The position numbers and the translations under genes are program-made. A DNA stretch of 64,000 nucleotides from Archegozetes longisetosus. Its lineage: Eukaryota > Arthropoda > Arachnida > Sarcoptiformes > Trhypochthoniidae. How positions within the stretch are numbered: position 1 is the first letter of the stretch; each line of letters opens with the position of its first letter. Below are positions 36,501 to 49,200 of this stretch, piece after piece. The notes below the pieces were generated by a model. The model worked only from the letters and a program-made list of their open reading frames with translations. It searched no databases and was not told the DNA's origin. The stretch lies in contig JAEMBT020000005.1 of the NCBI GenBank assembly GCA_018873245.2, forward strand, positions 2,430,001-2,494,000, written 5' to 3'.

Positions 36501-39500
36501 CATTCTTACGAAAGGATCTGATAGTAATAGCTCTCAATTATGGAAAGCACGTGAAAAGAATTCTATTCAAACTTGTGGCCAAGAGGAACGTTATTCAGTG
36601 ACGGATGATTCGCCTCCGCCGACACCTCCTGTTCGCGATTCTAGTTTGGCTTCTAATCGAAAATTCAATTTGGAATCACAACAACATGACGCTCAAAACA
36701 AATTAACAGCTGAGTCAATATCTAAAGCTAATGAAACGTCGATTCATGACCGAAATTTAGGACAAACTGCTGGTACTCTGTATTATAAAAATAATAGTTC
36801 ACAATATTATATGCAAAGCTATTCGGAAAATAGAGTCAGTCATATCGGTTACTCGAAAAGTTTGATTAATCTCAGATCAAAATACGACGAAAGTTCTGAT
36901 TTAAAGCAATTTAGTCAAACCTATCCATTGCTTCCTGAAGCCGAGTTCAATGATAAGCAAATACAGGAGTCCTGGTCTTGCGACCAGTCGGTCACATCTG
37001 GAGTGACATCACTCGTTACGAGTTCCGATTATTTTACTGCCTCGTCATCAGTGATGACACATTCGCCATCTCTGTCGTCGCTAAACACAACTGGAACTAA
37101 TACTACAACTGCCTCTTATAATAATAGCCGTAATAGTATTTCGTCAACTAGCAGTTCATCGCAAATAGCTAGAAGTGCCAAAGTCTTACAGCCTAAACGA
37201 CAAGAATCTGCGAGTGTTCTCTATTACGAAAAGCCTCCATCAGATAGTGCGAAACGTGAACGTGAAATACCACCACCGCCTCCGCCACCAAAACTCCACT
37301 TCTCTGATTATGACCAAACGGAGACAAGTAGTCGAAGCTCGTCGACAAGTTATGGCAAGAAAATGGTATCAGTGCCTCGAAGCGTGGATCACTCTTCAGC
37401 ACAGAGTCGTTCAGATTCGGAGATAAAAGCTATTCAAAAGCGTGCACTTTATCAGTTCTACTTAAAGCAGAAGCAAAAGGAAAAGCAAGAAAATAGCAGT
37501 AATACCAAACCTGCAGCTAATGAGGATACAAGTCAGGTAAAGAAAACCCACACAAACTTATAATAAATATCTGTCTCCTAAGTTATCCCATAAATAACTT
37601 ATACTAATCTTATCAATCTTCAAACAACTTGAAATTCAATTTCAATTTGCGCTGCCTTATAATTAAACTTTTAATCTTTTAGTATTTTAATCTGTTTGGG
37701 CAGAGGTCTCAATAGTTGACGATTGGCTCGAATTGACATTTGGGATAATTATATAGTTTTGATTGAATTGCTATATTAGGTCTGAAAAAACATGATCATT
37801 ATTGTTGTATTCACAGTAGAGAATTAAGAGTCATAATAACATAGAAACGGCTGAATCATTGATTTCCTATAGTTAGCTTTTATAACATGTATTTTGTACT
37901 TTTGCTGATAAGACCCATTAGTGATGTCTTTAGTGTGCACTCAATGTAACGAGAATTGATTTTAGCATTACATTTTCTAAACAGTGGTTTAATATAAGGT
38001 TTTCTTGTCGAAACATTAGAAGTTATACTTTTTTAACACTAGTAGTCCTGCTTTCCTTACACCAGTAATCATACTTTTCTCCTCCAAATAACAATCAAAC
38101 CAGTGTTGAAGTAAAAAGTGAAAAATACTTTCACTCTTTTGTTGCGTTTCAAGTGCTTCAAACGATTGTTACATATTTACTTTTCTCTCGTTCCGTCATC
38201 AAATCAGTTGAATTATAGAAATAAGATTCAATCTTTCATCACACCATAGGTCCGGAAAGTATCTCATAGGATCACATTAATTTCGAGATTGATAAATCGC
38301 AAGTTGTGCGCAGTTCTCTCACTATACTCTACTTCACTATACAGTTGCCTAACTATACCGTAGTTCGCTCTACAGTTGCCGAACTATACGGTTGTTCACT
38401 ATACAGTCCTCACTACAGTCTTCTATACAGTTATCTTGCTTTACTAACTGTAACAAAGCAAACTCTTATTAGATGCTACTTCTCTTCGAGTATTATGCAT
38501 TAGAATCAACGTCTTAGATGCTCTCTATTAGACACATTATTCTCTAACATAGTGCGTGCTCTACCATCGGATGTACGCTTTTACGAATCGTAAAGATTCC
38601 TATTTTTGGCACTTGATTTGCTGCATGTTTTACTTCGTCAACAGTAGCATCACTTCTGATACATGCACAAGTCGCAGCTTTCAAACTCTTTTTCTCTCTT
38701 CTCACTCTTTCAATCTTCTCATTTGCAATGATTCCTTACTTCATAATTGCATTTGCTTTTGGCTGGTGTTTGTACTGGATATGGCATAACACCACTGATG
38801 ATAATAAAAATTGTAATTCACTTCAACCCTCTATTCGCCCTAAGGTGAGAGTCAAAGCGCTTTTAAGCTGTTTTATTGCAACTTGAAATTGAATTTCAAT
38901 AAATTAATACTAGTATTACTCCCACAGAACACTTTACGATATGCTTGAAGTTTTTATATCTTTTTATGTCTTTATGTTTTTCTATCTAAAACTTTTATAT
39001 CAAGTATAGAAGTAAATGAAAGATGTGTTAAGCAATAAATAACCCATATCTTGAAAATAGGTTCCTTCTCGTAAAGTCCAATTGGTAGTTCATGAAAATA
39101 TTTATCAAAATACTAACGCTCCATCTCCACCATCTCCTCCACTGCCATCTCCGCCACCATCTCTACCCGATATTGAATTGATTGGTGACCTTCCACTACC
39201 ACCTCCTCCATCGCCTCCTATAACTGATTGCGAACGAGAAAGTGCCACAATTTCTACGCATTCCATATCACAAAAAGTTAGTATCACTGACTCATCATAT
39301 CCACTGGCAGCTCAACAATTAACACATGCCATAACACCGCCAATTGAATTAGTCTCACACTCCAGAGCAGCAGATGTTGTATCACATAAGTCAGAAATTG
39401 CGACACAAACGACTGAGACTCTGCGTCGCAACAGTGGCTGCAATTCAGCTAAAGAGATAACTCAATCAAATAAGGTGTCACTGGAAACAAGTGAACCAAT

Positions 39501-40455
39501 GTATCAAAACGAAGTGCCGACAACTGGCAAACAGAGTCCAAGCAATAAATCAATGGAATCGGTTGAGTCGGACAAGTCGTCAGTCGCGCCCTGGGCTTAC
39601 TCTAAGTTATGGCCAGATGAAAAATGTGCGAAAACTACTCATTATGACAATGACAGCAGAGAATGCTATCTATCAAACAATGCTTCATCTCCTATAACAG
39701 CAGCCAATGATTTCATTGGCGATACCGGTGTCTCATTCAGCTCTTCTAACGAAGACTTATTGGCCAATAAATCTGAATTAATTTCTAGGCTCACCAGAAA
39801 ACTCGATGTTTTGCGTTCTGAAGAAATGGCATTAAGTCAGGACATTGAGTCTAATGAAACGTTAGGACTACAAATGAAATCCAAACTCAAATCGCTTGGA
39901 ATAACAGCCCAAGAATCTGAAAAAATAAATTTGCATTGCGATGAAACGGAAAAAGTTACTAGACTTTTATTGTCTATTAGCGCACGTTTGCAACAAATCG
40001 ATTTACAAATCAATGAGAAGTCGTCTAATCCCAAATTCAAAATACATCAAAACTCTGTCGCATCTGAGCTATTGCAACAATCATCCAAGCAATCAATCAG
40101 TCAAAATGATAGTGATTCTAATATTAATTTATGCCAAAATGATTTACAACAGATTGCTGACAACCACTCCTCCTATTCTTCTAATTTATTCGATGAAATG
40201 CAGTCCTTAGTGATGAAAAGAGAAAAACTATTAATACAACTCGAAGAAGCGCTACAATTGAGAGTTAGTATTGATAATAGAAGTCTTATGATTGAGGAAA
40301 AGATTCTTAAGAAATATTTCAAAGACAATAGTGAACACTTAAATGAATTTATTGAGTTTATTAGATTAAAATCTAAGCTAATTGTGGACATTCGGCAAGT
40401 AAGAGATAAGATTCAATTAGGAGAAAAACGTCTGTACGCTCTCAAAACGTCCTAA
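33530..40455 (+). CDS. Shroom: Shroom, Rho-kinase-binding actin regulator
   Basis: Five exons (33530-33804, 34783-34955, 35269-35992, 36123-37536, 39061-40455) join in phase to give about 1326 aa. Most of the protein is low-complexity and rich in Ser, Asn and Thr, with proline runs in exons 4 and 5. The C-terminal part (about residues 1100-1320) is a clear ASD2 coiled-coil domain: LTRKLDVLRSEE..QDIESNETLG, a VTRLLLSISARLQQID helix, and the closing RDKIQLGEKRLYALK. ASD2 binds Rho kinase and recruits it to apical junctions to drive myosin contraction and apical constriction. I see no N-terminal PDZ domain, as in short arthropod isoforms; an upstream exon in the 29-33 kb gap cannot be excluded. 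AATAAA lies at 40612-40617. The exon 4-5 intron is 1.5 kb and contains a weak CTATACAGTTG-type repeat near 38320-38440. Confidence 0.9.
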
Positions 40456-43322
40456 AACATAATCAAATCTCTCTATTATTACAATATTTGATGATAAAAC
40501 GATACTTATATAAACTTAATTTAGGTGCCAATATATCATTACATTTATACCTATAATATAATTTTCAAATTATTTCATAGTATCATTTCTAACTTATCAA
40601 TTTTTAAATCAAATAAATCCATCTTTTTCAATTGCTAAATACTTGCCATTTTGCTTAACACTAATTATTCTATTTATTTAATACTACTCATCTCAACTGC
40701 CAACTCTTTCAACACGAATATCAGTCAACCAGTTTTCAGTTATGATTTTGAAAATTTTAATTTAGTTTTCGGTTCAAATTTGTGATCAAAAACCAGGCCT
40801 TTATGTTAGATATTTGCATCACTTTAAGTCAATTCGTCCTTATAGCTTAGGGTTTGGTTCGGTCTATGAGTAAAGTTGTAAAGCATAGGCATTGAAGAGT
40901 GAACTGATGTGACAGCAAAAGTATTAGGATTTGAAGTATTTTACGATCTAATCAAAATTCTAATAATATTAGGCAAATGTGAGATAAACTTGAAAACACA
41001 TTTTGTCTTAAACAATATACAGTATATTAGAGCTATCGGGTGTTGGAAAAGCTTATCGAGTTCAAATATCATGTTTGAAAGGTTTTATTGATTTTATCAA
41101 AATAGATAACTATTTCCTATCGAATGAGGAAAATTCCGGCAAATAAGTTAAGGAAAAAATATTTTCAGTTCAAAATAATTACGCTAAGATTGATTACGCT
41201 TAGTTTGTTGAAAAATTCAACCTTTAGCTCGTTTTAAAGTTTAGCTAAAAATAAAACTAATCTTACATTAGTTTATCTACAAAAGGATCAACTTAAAAAG
41301 ATAAAGCAGTTTTATTACATTTCTTGAACAAATATTTAAACTTATTGTAAACTTATTGCACAATCAAATGGAATCAATCACTTGTTTCTAAGCGTTCACT
41401 TCAAACGCGGTTCAGTCTGACAGTAGTCTTAAATTTGAGCGTTTCGTATTGCCAAATATTCACGCTTAAATACTTTTACAACATTAGGCATAAATATTGG
41501 AGTCACAAAACTATTTCTACGTTTTCTAGCATTTCAATATTTTGTCATCTTTCTTTCAATGCCGGTAACTGTTAGAATAAATAAAGAAATGATTTTCCCT
41601 ATATTTTTATGGTTAGTAACTTCTATGAGAATCGTTAGCTTAGATTCAAAAGATAATGTGTACGAAAGTATAAATTGACAAATAGCTTATTAGGCCCTTG
41701 AGAATCTATCACATCTTAAGTGCGTTTAATATTCAAGTCCAACTGACTCAACTTGACATCTAAATAAACAATTTTCTTATATCCCATTTGACAAAACAGT
41801 TTGAAAACTCAATCAAAATATTAATAGTTTTAAAGTTTTCATAGAATTCAATATGTATTTAGTGAAATCTGAGGGCGGAATAAGTTTTTGTTTAGTTAGA
41901 AAGAGATCGATTGTATAGGAATGACTGGCGTTTGTTATTGATGTTGAATAGCAAAAGCAGAACTGTTACTTCACATTACTTTCATGAACCAATAAGCATA
42001 AAATCATGCACTAATGAACAGTAGAGATTAAATCCTAATTCCCGCTCTACCATTTATCTCTTATATTCTGCCTTCACTCTTAATCACCAATCATCATAAA
42101 TTCTATCAGTTATTTTAAGCCTTAGATTATTTTAGCGACCAAACTAAAACATATTCAGATACATATTCAGCTTACGAGGAGAGCGAACACTTCTGTGCAT
42201 TTCTGTGCACTTGTGTACACTTGTGTGCAATTTGAACATTATTATGATAGTAATGTTTTCTTTAAAACAGTGTAATTTGGAAAGAGCTTAAACCAGAGAA
42301 TCAAAGCTTAAGTTGGATTTGACAAAAGAGCCCGTTTTTCTGATAATGCCTTATATTGAATATAAAATAAACTTTCTTATAACAAGACCAAATCCTGTAC
42401 TCTATATATTATCGATTGTTGCCAACAAAAATCTACTCAATTCTCAACATTCATTCCATTCTACTTGAATCTGATGCATGAATGGCTTTCAATAAAAATT
42501 GCTTTACTTATTATTCATCGTAAACATTTTTAAAAACTAATATTTCTATAAACCACTCATCGGTGTCCATATGGTTTTCCCTTGATTTTTGTTCACTAAC
42601 TCCAAGTTTCAGTTCAGATGATTTTGATTGGAATATTTCAAAAGTGAATTTCAACTACAAATCATGTTTAACATATAAGTACTAGACATTTTTTCAATTT
42701 TTTCAAGTCTATCAAAAGATTGGATCAATTGTGATTAATGACTTGGAGATTTTCATCTTATTTTTTCGTCAAATGCGTCCCATTTTCCAAAAGATCTTAT
42801 TTTTTTACAATTTTTAAGCGTTTGCTCAACTTTTTCTGAAAACCAGATCAAAATTGAGACAAAAGTCTTAGGGAGTCGTTAGAGTCAATGTTTGAAATTA
42901 CTTTTTGTTTCTCTTTGTTGAAAAGGTTGATTCAAATGAATTATGATTAGTTTGAATACTTGTTTTCGAAAATGAACTTGTGTTTAGCCCAACCCAAACC
43001 CACACATCTGTGCAATACTCGAATTTCTAATTGAACTAAACCACTCAATTCAAATAAGTGGTATTAAACCGACTCAATCCAAATAAGTCATATCATCTTA
43101 TGCTCATATATATATTTCTTCAAAAACAAATTCTATTCAATGCAAAAAATAAATTATAATTTCTAAATACAGACAAACGACACATAAATTTTCACAACTG
43201 AGAACATACAAAATTGATACGAAAGATTAAATTAATTTATTTAATCAGTAATTGATTGAAATAAAATAAACTGAGAATTTATAGTTAATGAAAAATATTT
43301 GACATTTCTGGTAGTATTGAGA
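40456..43322. other. 2.9-kb AT-rich region between the convergent Shroom and YIPF5 genes
   Basis: Shroom (+) and YIPF5 (-) converge here. Poly(A) signals lie at 40612-40617 (+) and as TTTATT at 43236-43241 (-). A short direct repeat of TCTGTGCA / TTGTGTAC type lies near 42193-42231. I see no gene. Confidence 0.5.
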
Positions 43323-44084
43323 CTAAAAAACAGTTAAAAGAGCAAAGACTCCGTAAAGTAGAGCACAGGGATATGCGATCAATGCCTGTTGATTATGCAG
43401 CGATAATGCGATCACAAACAATTTCGAAGCACTTAATGCACACCAAAATATCGCCAAAAACGCAGAAATCGTTCCGATTATACCAGTCTTTAAACTGATT
43501 ATGATTGAGAGGCCGGATAAGACAACCATCGGTAGCAAACAATAGCCCAAAACAGAAACAGTGCAAGCGATAGATATTGGGATATTAGGAGAACTCATCA
43601 GGTTTAGTAACGCGTATATTGAAATACATCCAAGACCTCCAAAGCCATAGATGTAACCGAAATGCACTTTTCCCGAAAGCAATAGAAAGCAACCGAACGC
43701 CAGGCCGAAAACCAGTGGTCCTGCTAAATCTGAGTCGTGAAGAATCGTGGCGTCGGTCTCACGGAGAGGGTTCAAAACTGCCAGTGTCTTCTGTCGGATG
43801 TGATCGAAGTTTATGCCCAACTCTTCTAATAATGGCGGCTCATCCGCGTAGGGATCAGTCCCTCGCGAAGATGGCATTCCTGTGAATGGATCAGCATCCA
43901 AGTTTGGGATTGGAGAAGGGGTGAACAGCTGAGGAGGTGTCATGTTTTGATTCGGTTGTGTTGTGTTGTATTCCTGATCGCCGTAATCGAATTGACCGAA
44001 TTCGTACACTGATGGATCTGTGTAGAACTGGTCTGAAGATGACTGATGCCCATCTGACGGGTAATTATTTATATTATAAGACAT
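43323..44084 (-). CDS. YIPF5: YIPF5 / Yip1A, ER-Golgi membrane protein
   Basis: A single-exon frame of 253 aa (human 257). The N-terminal half is cytosolic, rich in Pro, Gln and acidic residues, and ends in the family signature region [19 protein letters not shown]. The C-terminal half has about five hydrophobic helices ([54 protein letters not shown], and two more to the C-terminus) with the conserved [11 protein letters not shown] loop. Yip1 proteins span ER-exit-site and cis-Golgi membranes, bind Rab GTPases and YIF1, and act in COPII vesicle formation and transport. The start gives a normal full-length protein. It is divergent from SMG9 across a 377-base spacer. Confidence 0.94.
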   Translation of the reverse strand: MSYNINNYPSDGHQSSSDQFYTDPSVYEFGQFDYGDQEYNTTQPNQNMTPPQLFTPSPIPNLDADPFTGMPSSRGTDPYADEPPLLEELGINFDHIRQKTLAVLNPLRETDATILHDSDLAGPLVFGLAFGCFLLLSGKVHFGYIYGFGGLGCISIYALLNLMSSPNIPISIACTVSVLGYCLLPMVVLSGLSIIISLKTGIIGTISAFLAIFWCALSASKLFVIALSLHNQQALIAYPCALLYGVFALLTVF

Positions 44085-44461
44085 TTTTACTATTTTAATA
44101 TTGATATTAACACAATTTTATAATTAACATGTAATATTATTTTTATTTGATTAAACTGATTCCAAATCAGTCTTATGTTTTGGTGACAGTAACAATTCTA
44201 AATATCAGTTTATTATATCTACAAATAGCATACAATCCTTTTTACACTACTCAACTAAGCGTATATCTTATTTTCAAAAGTACCAAATCTATGTATTCAA
44301 ATACATGTTGTATTTTTACGCATGTGTTCAACCAAACACATGAGTCATTGAATATGTGTTGTGTTCAATGAAAGCGTTTATTCATAACTTGAACATAAAT
44401 ACATTTAATTGATAATCAGTTGTCATTTCATTCAGCTTTACACTAATTATTAACCATTAGA
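44085..44461. promoter_or_regulatory. Divergent promoter region of YIPF5 and SMG9
   Basis: This is 377 bases between the two starts on opposite strands, AT-rich and without a distinct box that I can name. Bidirectional use is inferred from layout. Confidence 0.4.
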
Positions 44462-45680
44462 ATGGACTCAAAACTGACAACAGAGTCTCGGCGACACCAA
44501 AGGCGTCGAAATCGTGATTCAGCTCGAAGTCGTTCAAACGATGGCTCAAAGCGTTCTTCACAATCACCTCCTCTTCACTCGCGAGTTGTGATCTTGGCTA
44601 AAAATCCTCAAAAGCCAAGTAGTCAGTCAACGAATCAACAGCTAACTAGCCATCAAATACCTTCGACACCAACACCAAGTATTCAAATTGTCCCTTCTTT
44701 ACATTCAGCACAACAGACGAATACGAATACAAATACTTCAAATGCAGTCAACAATATTAATAATCCTCTTGTAGTAACTGATGAACTGGTCACTGATTTG
44801 ATCGCAAATATGCCACCAATTATGAAACTGATAGATGGAGATACACTTATGTTTCTGGAGTCGCCGGCTTCTGATTATTTATTCAGTGATACGATCTCTT
44901 CAGGAGGTTTTTCTGTCATATCAGCTGTTGGTATGGAAGGCGTTGGCAAATCTTCAGTTCTCAACAAAATCGCCGGCAAAGAAGTTTTTAAAGCTCATAA
45001 TAATAGTAATCATAACCATAGTGACCCTTTAAAGCACATGACGCGTGGAATAGATCTCCATATTACTAAAGAGAGACTTTTATTGCTCGATTCACAAGTA
45101 ATCAAACTGATTTGAAATTAATTTTTCTAATCATTGTTAATAATTTTTACTCTGATTACAGCCTCTATTGAGTGCTTCCGTTTTAGATGAATACCTGAAA
45201 TCATCTCCTCTTTCGTCTTCGACTGGTGTAGATATCGCCGAACCAGAAAACTATTCATTCATGATATCACTACAAATTTTATCATTTCTTTTCGCAACCT
45301 GTGATTACATAATAATAGTATGCGATTGGATGCTTGACATTCATTTGGTTAAATTAATGGCTACTGCAGTCATGATGGTCGGAGACAGTGCTCAAAAAGC
45401 TGACATAATTTGGTATCTTCCTGATAGTAAAACTAAAATTAATAGCAGTACTATTGACTCATTGCTCGGGAGAGGACTCTATATGACTGTCATTTGTGGC
45501 GACCAAAACCAATTATTGAATACTGTCATGAAAGCCCCGTCCAAGAGGATCGTTGGTGAAAACGGTCGCAATTCATCGCATACTTCAGAAAAGTCTTGGT
45601 TGCTATCATCCCAACGATTTTGGGATGCTTCTATACGTAAATCTAGTCTTTATTCAGATTATGGAAGATTTTTGCCATGA
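44462..45680 (+). CDS. SMG9: SMG9, nonsense-mediated mRNA decay factor
   Basis: Two exons (44462-45097 and 45162-45680) join in phase to give 384 aa. The N-terminal ~115 residues are Ser/Arg/Gln/Asn-rich and probably disordered. The nucleotide-binding-like domain starts with PPIMKLIDGDTLMF, followed by the P-loop GMEGVGKSS, then GIDLHITKERLLLLDSQPLL across the intron; this matches the family GIDFFITQERIVFLDTQPIL. Later FLFATCDYIIIVCDW corresponds to the family helix before the missing loop, and the end (RFWDASIRKSSLYSDYGRFL) matches the SMG9 C-terminus. SMG9 binds SMG8 and SMG1 kinase and restrains UPF1 phosphorylation. The protein is shorter than human SMG9 (520 aa); the loss is in the N-terminus and the acidic loop. 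The SMG9 name rests on the P-loop block and the two C-terminal matches. Confidence 0.88.
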
Positions 45681-46284
45681 ATTTTCGGTAAGAATTCTTT
45701 ACTGTATTTTCAGTTTTATGTTTAACTCTGAACTGAAAGATGAAAATAATGAAAGTTTTCATATACAGCGTTTACAGTCTTTAACTGAAAGTGATTCTCA
45801 AAGAAATATTTAACAAACCAGTGATTGAAATACAATGGAAATATAGATCTTATCAGGGCATTGTTTCTTCAAAAAGATTTCTAACTTATTTTGAGTCAGG
45901 CTTTCAACTAAAGAGTATTTATAAACGTTCATTATTTTCAAGATTTAAAATTAAGTCATAAGATTTAATATAAGATGAGTGGAAAGAAAGAGAAAGTGGT
46001 TGATCTTTAAGCAATGAGAACCATTGATACAGCTTTCCAATAGAAAAAATGAAATGCCATTGAGAACGATCAATGACTTTTGAGGTTTATTTGTCATTGA
46101 CTACAAATGGGCATTACATTGTTGTACAAAGAATTAACAAAATATCCAAACATTGATTCCAAGCAAAAAATAGATTATTTATAACAATAATATTTATATA
46201 TATTCATTATTATCAGATGTGCGACTTAATATTTAAATTGATTTACTATTTAATAATAACAAGTTATTGTTGGACAACAAGACA
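45681..46284. other. Spacer between convergent SMG9 and RapGAP-BTB genes
   Basis: 604 bases without coding signal. TTTATT at 46086-46091 is a candidate minus-strand poly(A) signal. Confidence 0.5.
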
Positions 46285-49200
46285 TCAATTGCCGAATTCT
46301 GAGTTGCGATATATACCGGAGTCTGCCTGATAGAGCAAAGTGGCTAATATTCGCTCGTGACTGATTGTCTTTGACGGCAGTACAATCTGTTTTCAATACA
46401 AATTTTATACTATTAATATCTCCTTTTTATCTCTCTATGGCCTTATGTCCTGCATATCCCTTTTATTGTTGACAATCACGCTCTTATGTAAAACTCAATC
46501 AGTGCTACTCAGTGTTGAAAACTTATTTTTAATTGTGATAGCAATTGATATGTATTAAGGGACGTGATTTGCAACAACAGGGTTTATACAGTATCGAAGA
46601 CACTAGAAGTTGAAATAAATAAATAAAATGACAAACCTTAATGAGATCCTGTGGTGGTATTTTATGCAGTTTGAGATCGCGAGTCAGTCTGTTCATGATT
46701 GCTTGAAGTTCACTAACTTTTGAAGTAGACATTTTTTCGTTAGCGGTTGAGATTTTTTCATTGCGTGGATTATCGAGTTTTTCATTTTTCACTTTGTGCA
46801 GAGACCACTGAAACATAACTTGAAATTTTCTGGTTTCAGTCAAATTAAGATTTTGTCGCGTAAGTATTGTCTGTAACATTGATTCACTTAATTGAAGGTA
46901 TTCTAGGCGTGCAAACAATGCGTTAGCTCGAGGGTCCACGAAGTTTAATATAGTATTTACAAGTGTTGAGGCGCTCGTATACCGCCAGTAATAGTTTTCT
47001 AATTGATTCAACATTCTCGGGACTACACTTAACCTTAAATGAGTTTTTGTGTGATGAAAACATGCCTGTAACAGGTCTGGTAAATCAAAGTGTTCTGCTG
47101 CGCATATAAGTCCTGCAAATAAACATCACATTAATATTACTTCTACTTTTTTTGTTCATTCTTTTCTCAACGCTTTAATGTGGTTCAATCAAACAATTCT
47201 TAGTAAAAGTTGTTGATAAATAAGTCGAGATTGTTTACTAGCAATTTACTTGTTTTTAGAGCAGAGCTATGAATAGCCTGACAATCGAATTGACTCTTGA
47301 CCAGAGTAAGTCAATTCATGTTTATTACATGCTAGCTGGTGGTAAAATTGCATTTATTACATACACCCTACAGTGAACTAGTTTGTTTTTAGAGTTTCTT
47401 ATCATTAAGCAAGCGAATCAGCTCTTAATTTAGTATTTATAACTCAATCTAGTCAATTACCGGCTAGTGTTTACTTATTTTGTTGCTTATATGCAATTAA
47501 AATGCTTCATTCAGATGTATGTACTCAAAAACTTAATCTTCGATAGCAACAAGAAAGGCCTTTGCTATGTCAATCTGCTTGCAATAAGCACCAACTTGTT
47601 GCCGAATTCAATTTCTAATTTGTTTCTCTCACCATAATCAATATTCTATAAGTTTGTCAACATTTGTGATGCAACATTAAGGCAAGACAAAGCATGCCAT
47701 GACAACGTACCACTTCGATTACTATCATGTACTAAGTTTTTCGGTGTACATTAACTATAATTAGTTGAATAGAAATCAATATAAGAATTTAAAATACCTG
47801 GTACGGTATCACAAGTTAACGGACACGAACCAGAATGAAGATATTCTATCAACAGCTGAAACGTGTCACCATCAAATTCTATTATTGTGAACTAAGGATC
47901 AAATCAATTCAAATTAACTTCTGATCAAATAGTCAATTAGACAGTATTGAGACCTCATTTTGCGCCAGCTTTGTTCTATCGATTTTTGCGACATCCGCGC
48001 AAACCGACAGTCCGGGCACTTCGACACCAGTGACCTGATCCATCTTTGCATAAAACGACTCGCTTTGCCATCTCTTCATACTCTCGTTTCTTCCTTTACT
48101 GCCCCAACCGGACCACGAACCAGAAACTAATCGCGAGAATGCATTCCTGAAGACACCTCCGCCACCGCTGGCACCTGGAACTGTTAGATATGTTGGTGTT
48201 TTCTGTGCTGCTGGTGATGTAGACATTGTTGATGCTGATGATGCTTTCCGACTGTCCTTCTCTTTCTTGTCTTTTGATTCAGAAGGCGTCGCAATGATCT
48301 TTGGCAATTGTGCGATCATGTTCTTTGTTTCTGCCGTAATACTTCCTCTCTTTGACGATGATTTAGAAGAACTTTTAGATGAAGGTTTTGATGATACTTG
48401 CGGCGGTGATGTGCTTGAAGGTGCCGTCTGTGCTGCCTGTGCCACTGCTTGTCCCTCAGCATTGGACTGTCCTCGGGGTGGAGCGAAACCATAAAGCATT
48501 TCGAGGAAAACTCGGCTCCTTATCGCTAATATAGCTCTGACGGCATATATTCTTCTGACTTGATTCTCATTTCCTCCATTAACTGGAGATCCCATAACAT
48601 TGAACACGACATCACACAGTAACTTGGCATTTCCGTAAAAGGCATTATTAAAATCTTTTGCTATTTGGTCATATCCTTCAAAGAGATCGCGAACACTATC
48701 TAATAGAGGACTCGATGGCCTCATGTGTCCAATTGGTCTCCAACTTCCGCGTCTGTATGGTTTAGGTATTTGGCCCGTTGCTAAATGATTTGCTAAATTG
48801 TTTACGATATCTTCTAACATCTGACTCCGAGTACGATCCTATTCATGAATAATTCAAAAAATCTGATCATTAAATCTAATCTTTTAGGGGTATTAATAAA
48901 TAAAACCCTATATTCTTATCAAAGCTGAATAACTTATTATGCAATAAAGGTTTCTGTTTTGAGAATTTCTAAAGTCAATGACTTTGTTATCGCTTATATT
49001 TGTTGTTGTTTATAATTATAATGATAAGAATATAGATCTCTCTTAGAACTGTATGACTAAATAATTTAAGATGCGTTCAGACCTGCATCCTTGCAAATTT
49101 TGGTGCTGAATAGCTCGCTCTTTCTCCATTAATTATCTTTGTCAGCAACCATTCTCTAAAATGTGGTCCCTATTCAACATTTGTCATTTTTAAGTCAATC

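Noticed and set aside
48267..48494. Plus-strand ORF opposite the RapGAP-BTB gene
   Set aside because: Shadow of the Ser-rich exon on the other strand; other opposite-strand frames in EXO1, UNC79 and Shroom were left out for the same reason.
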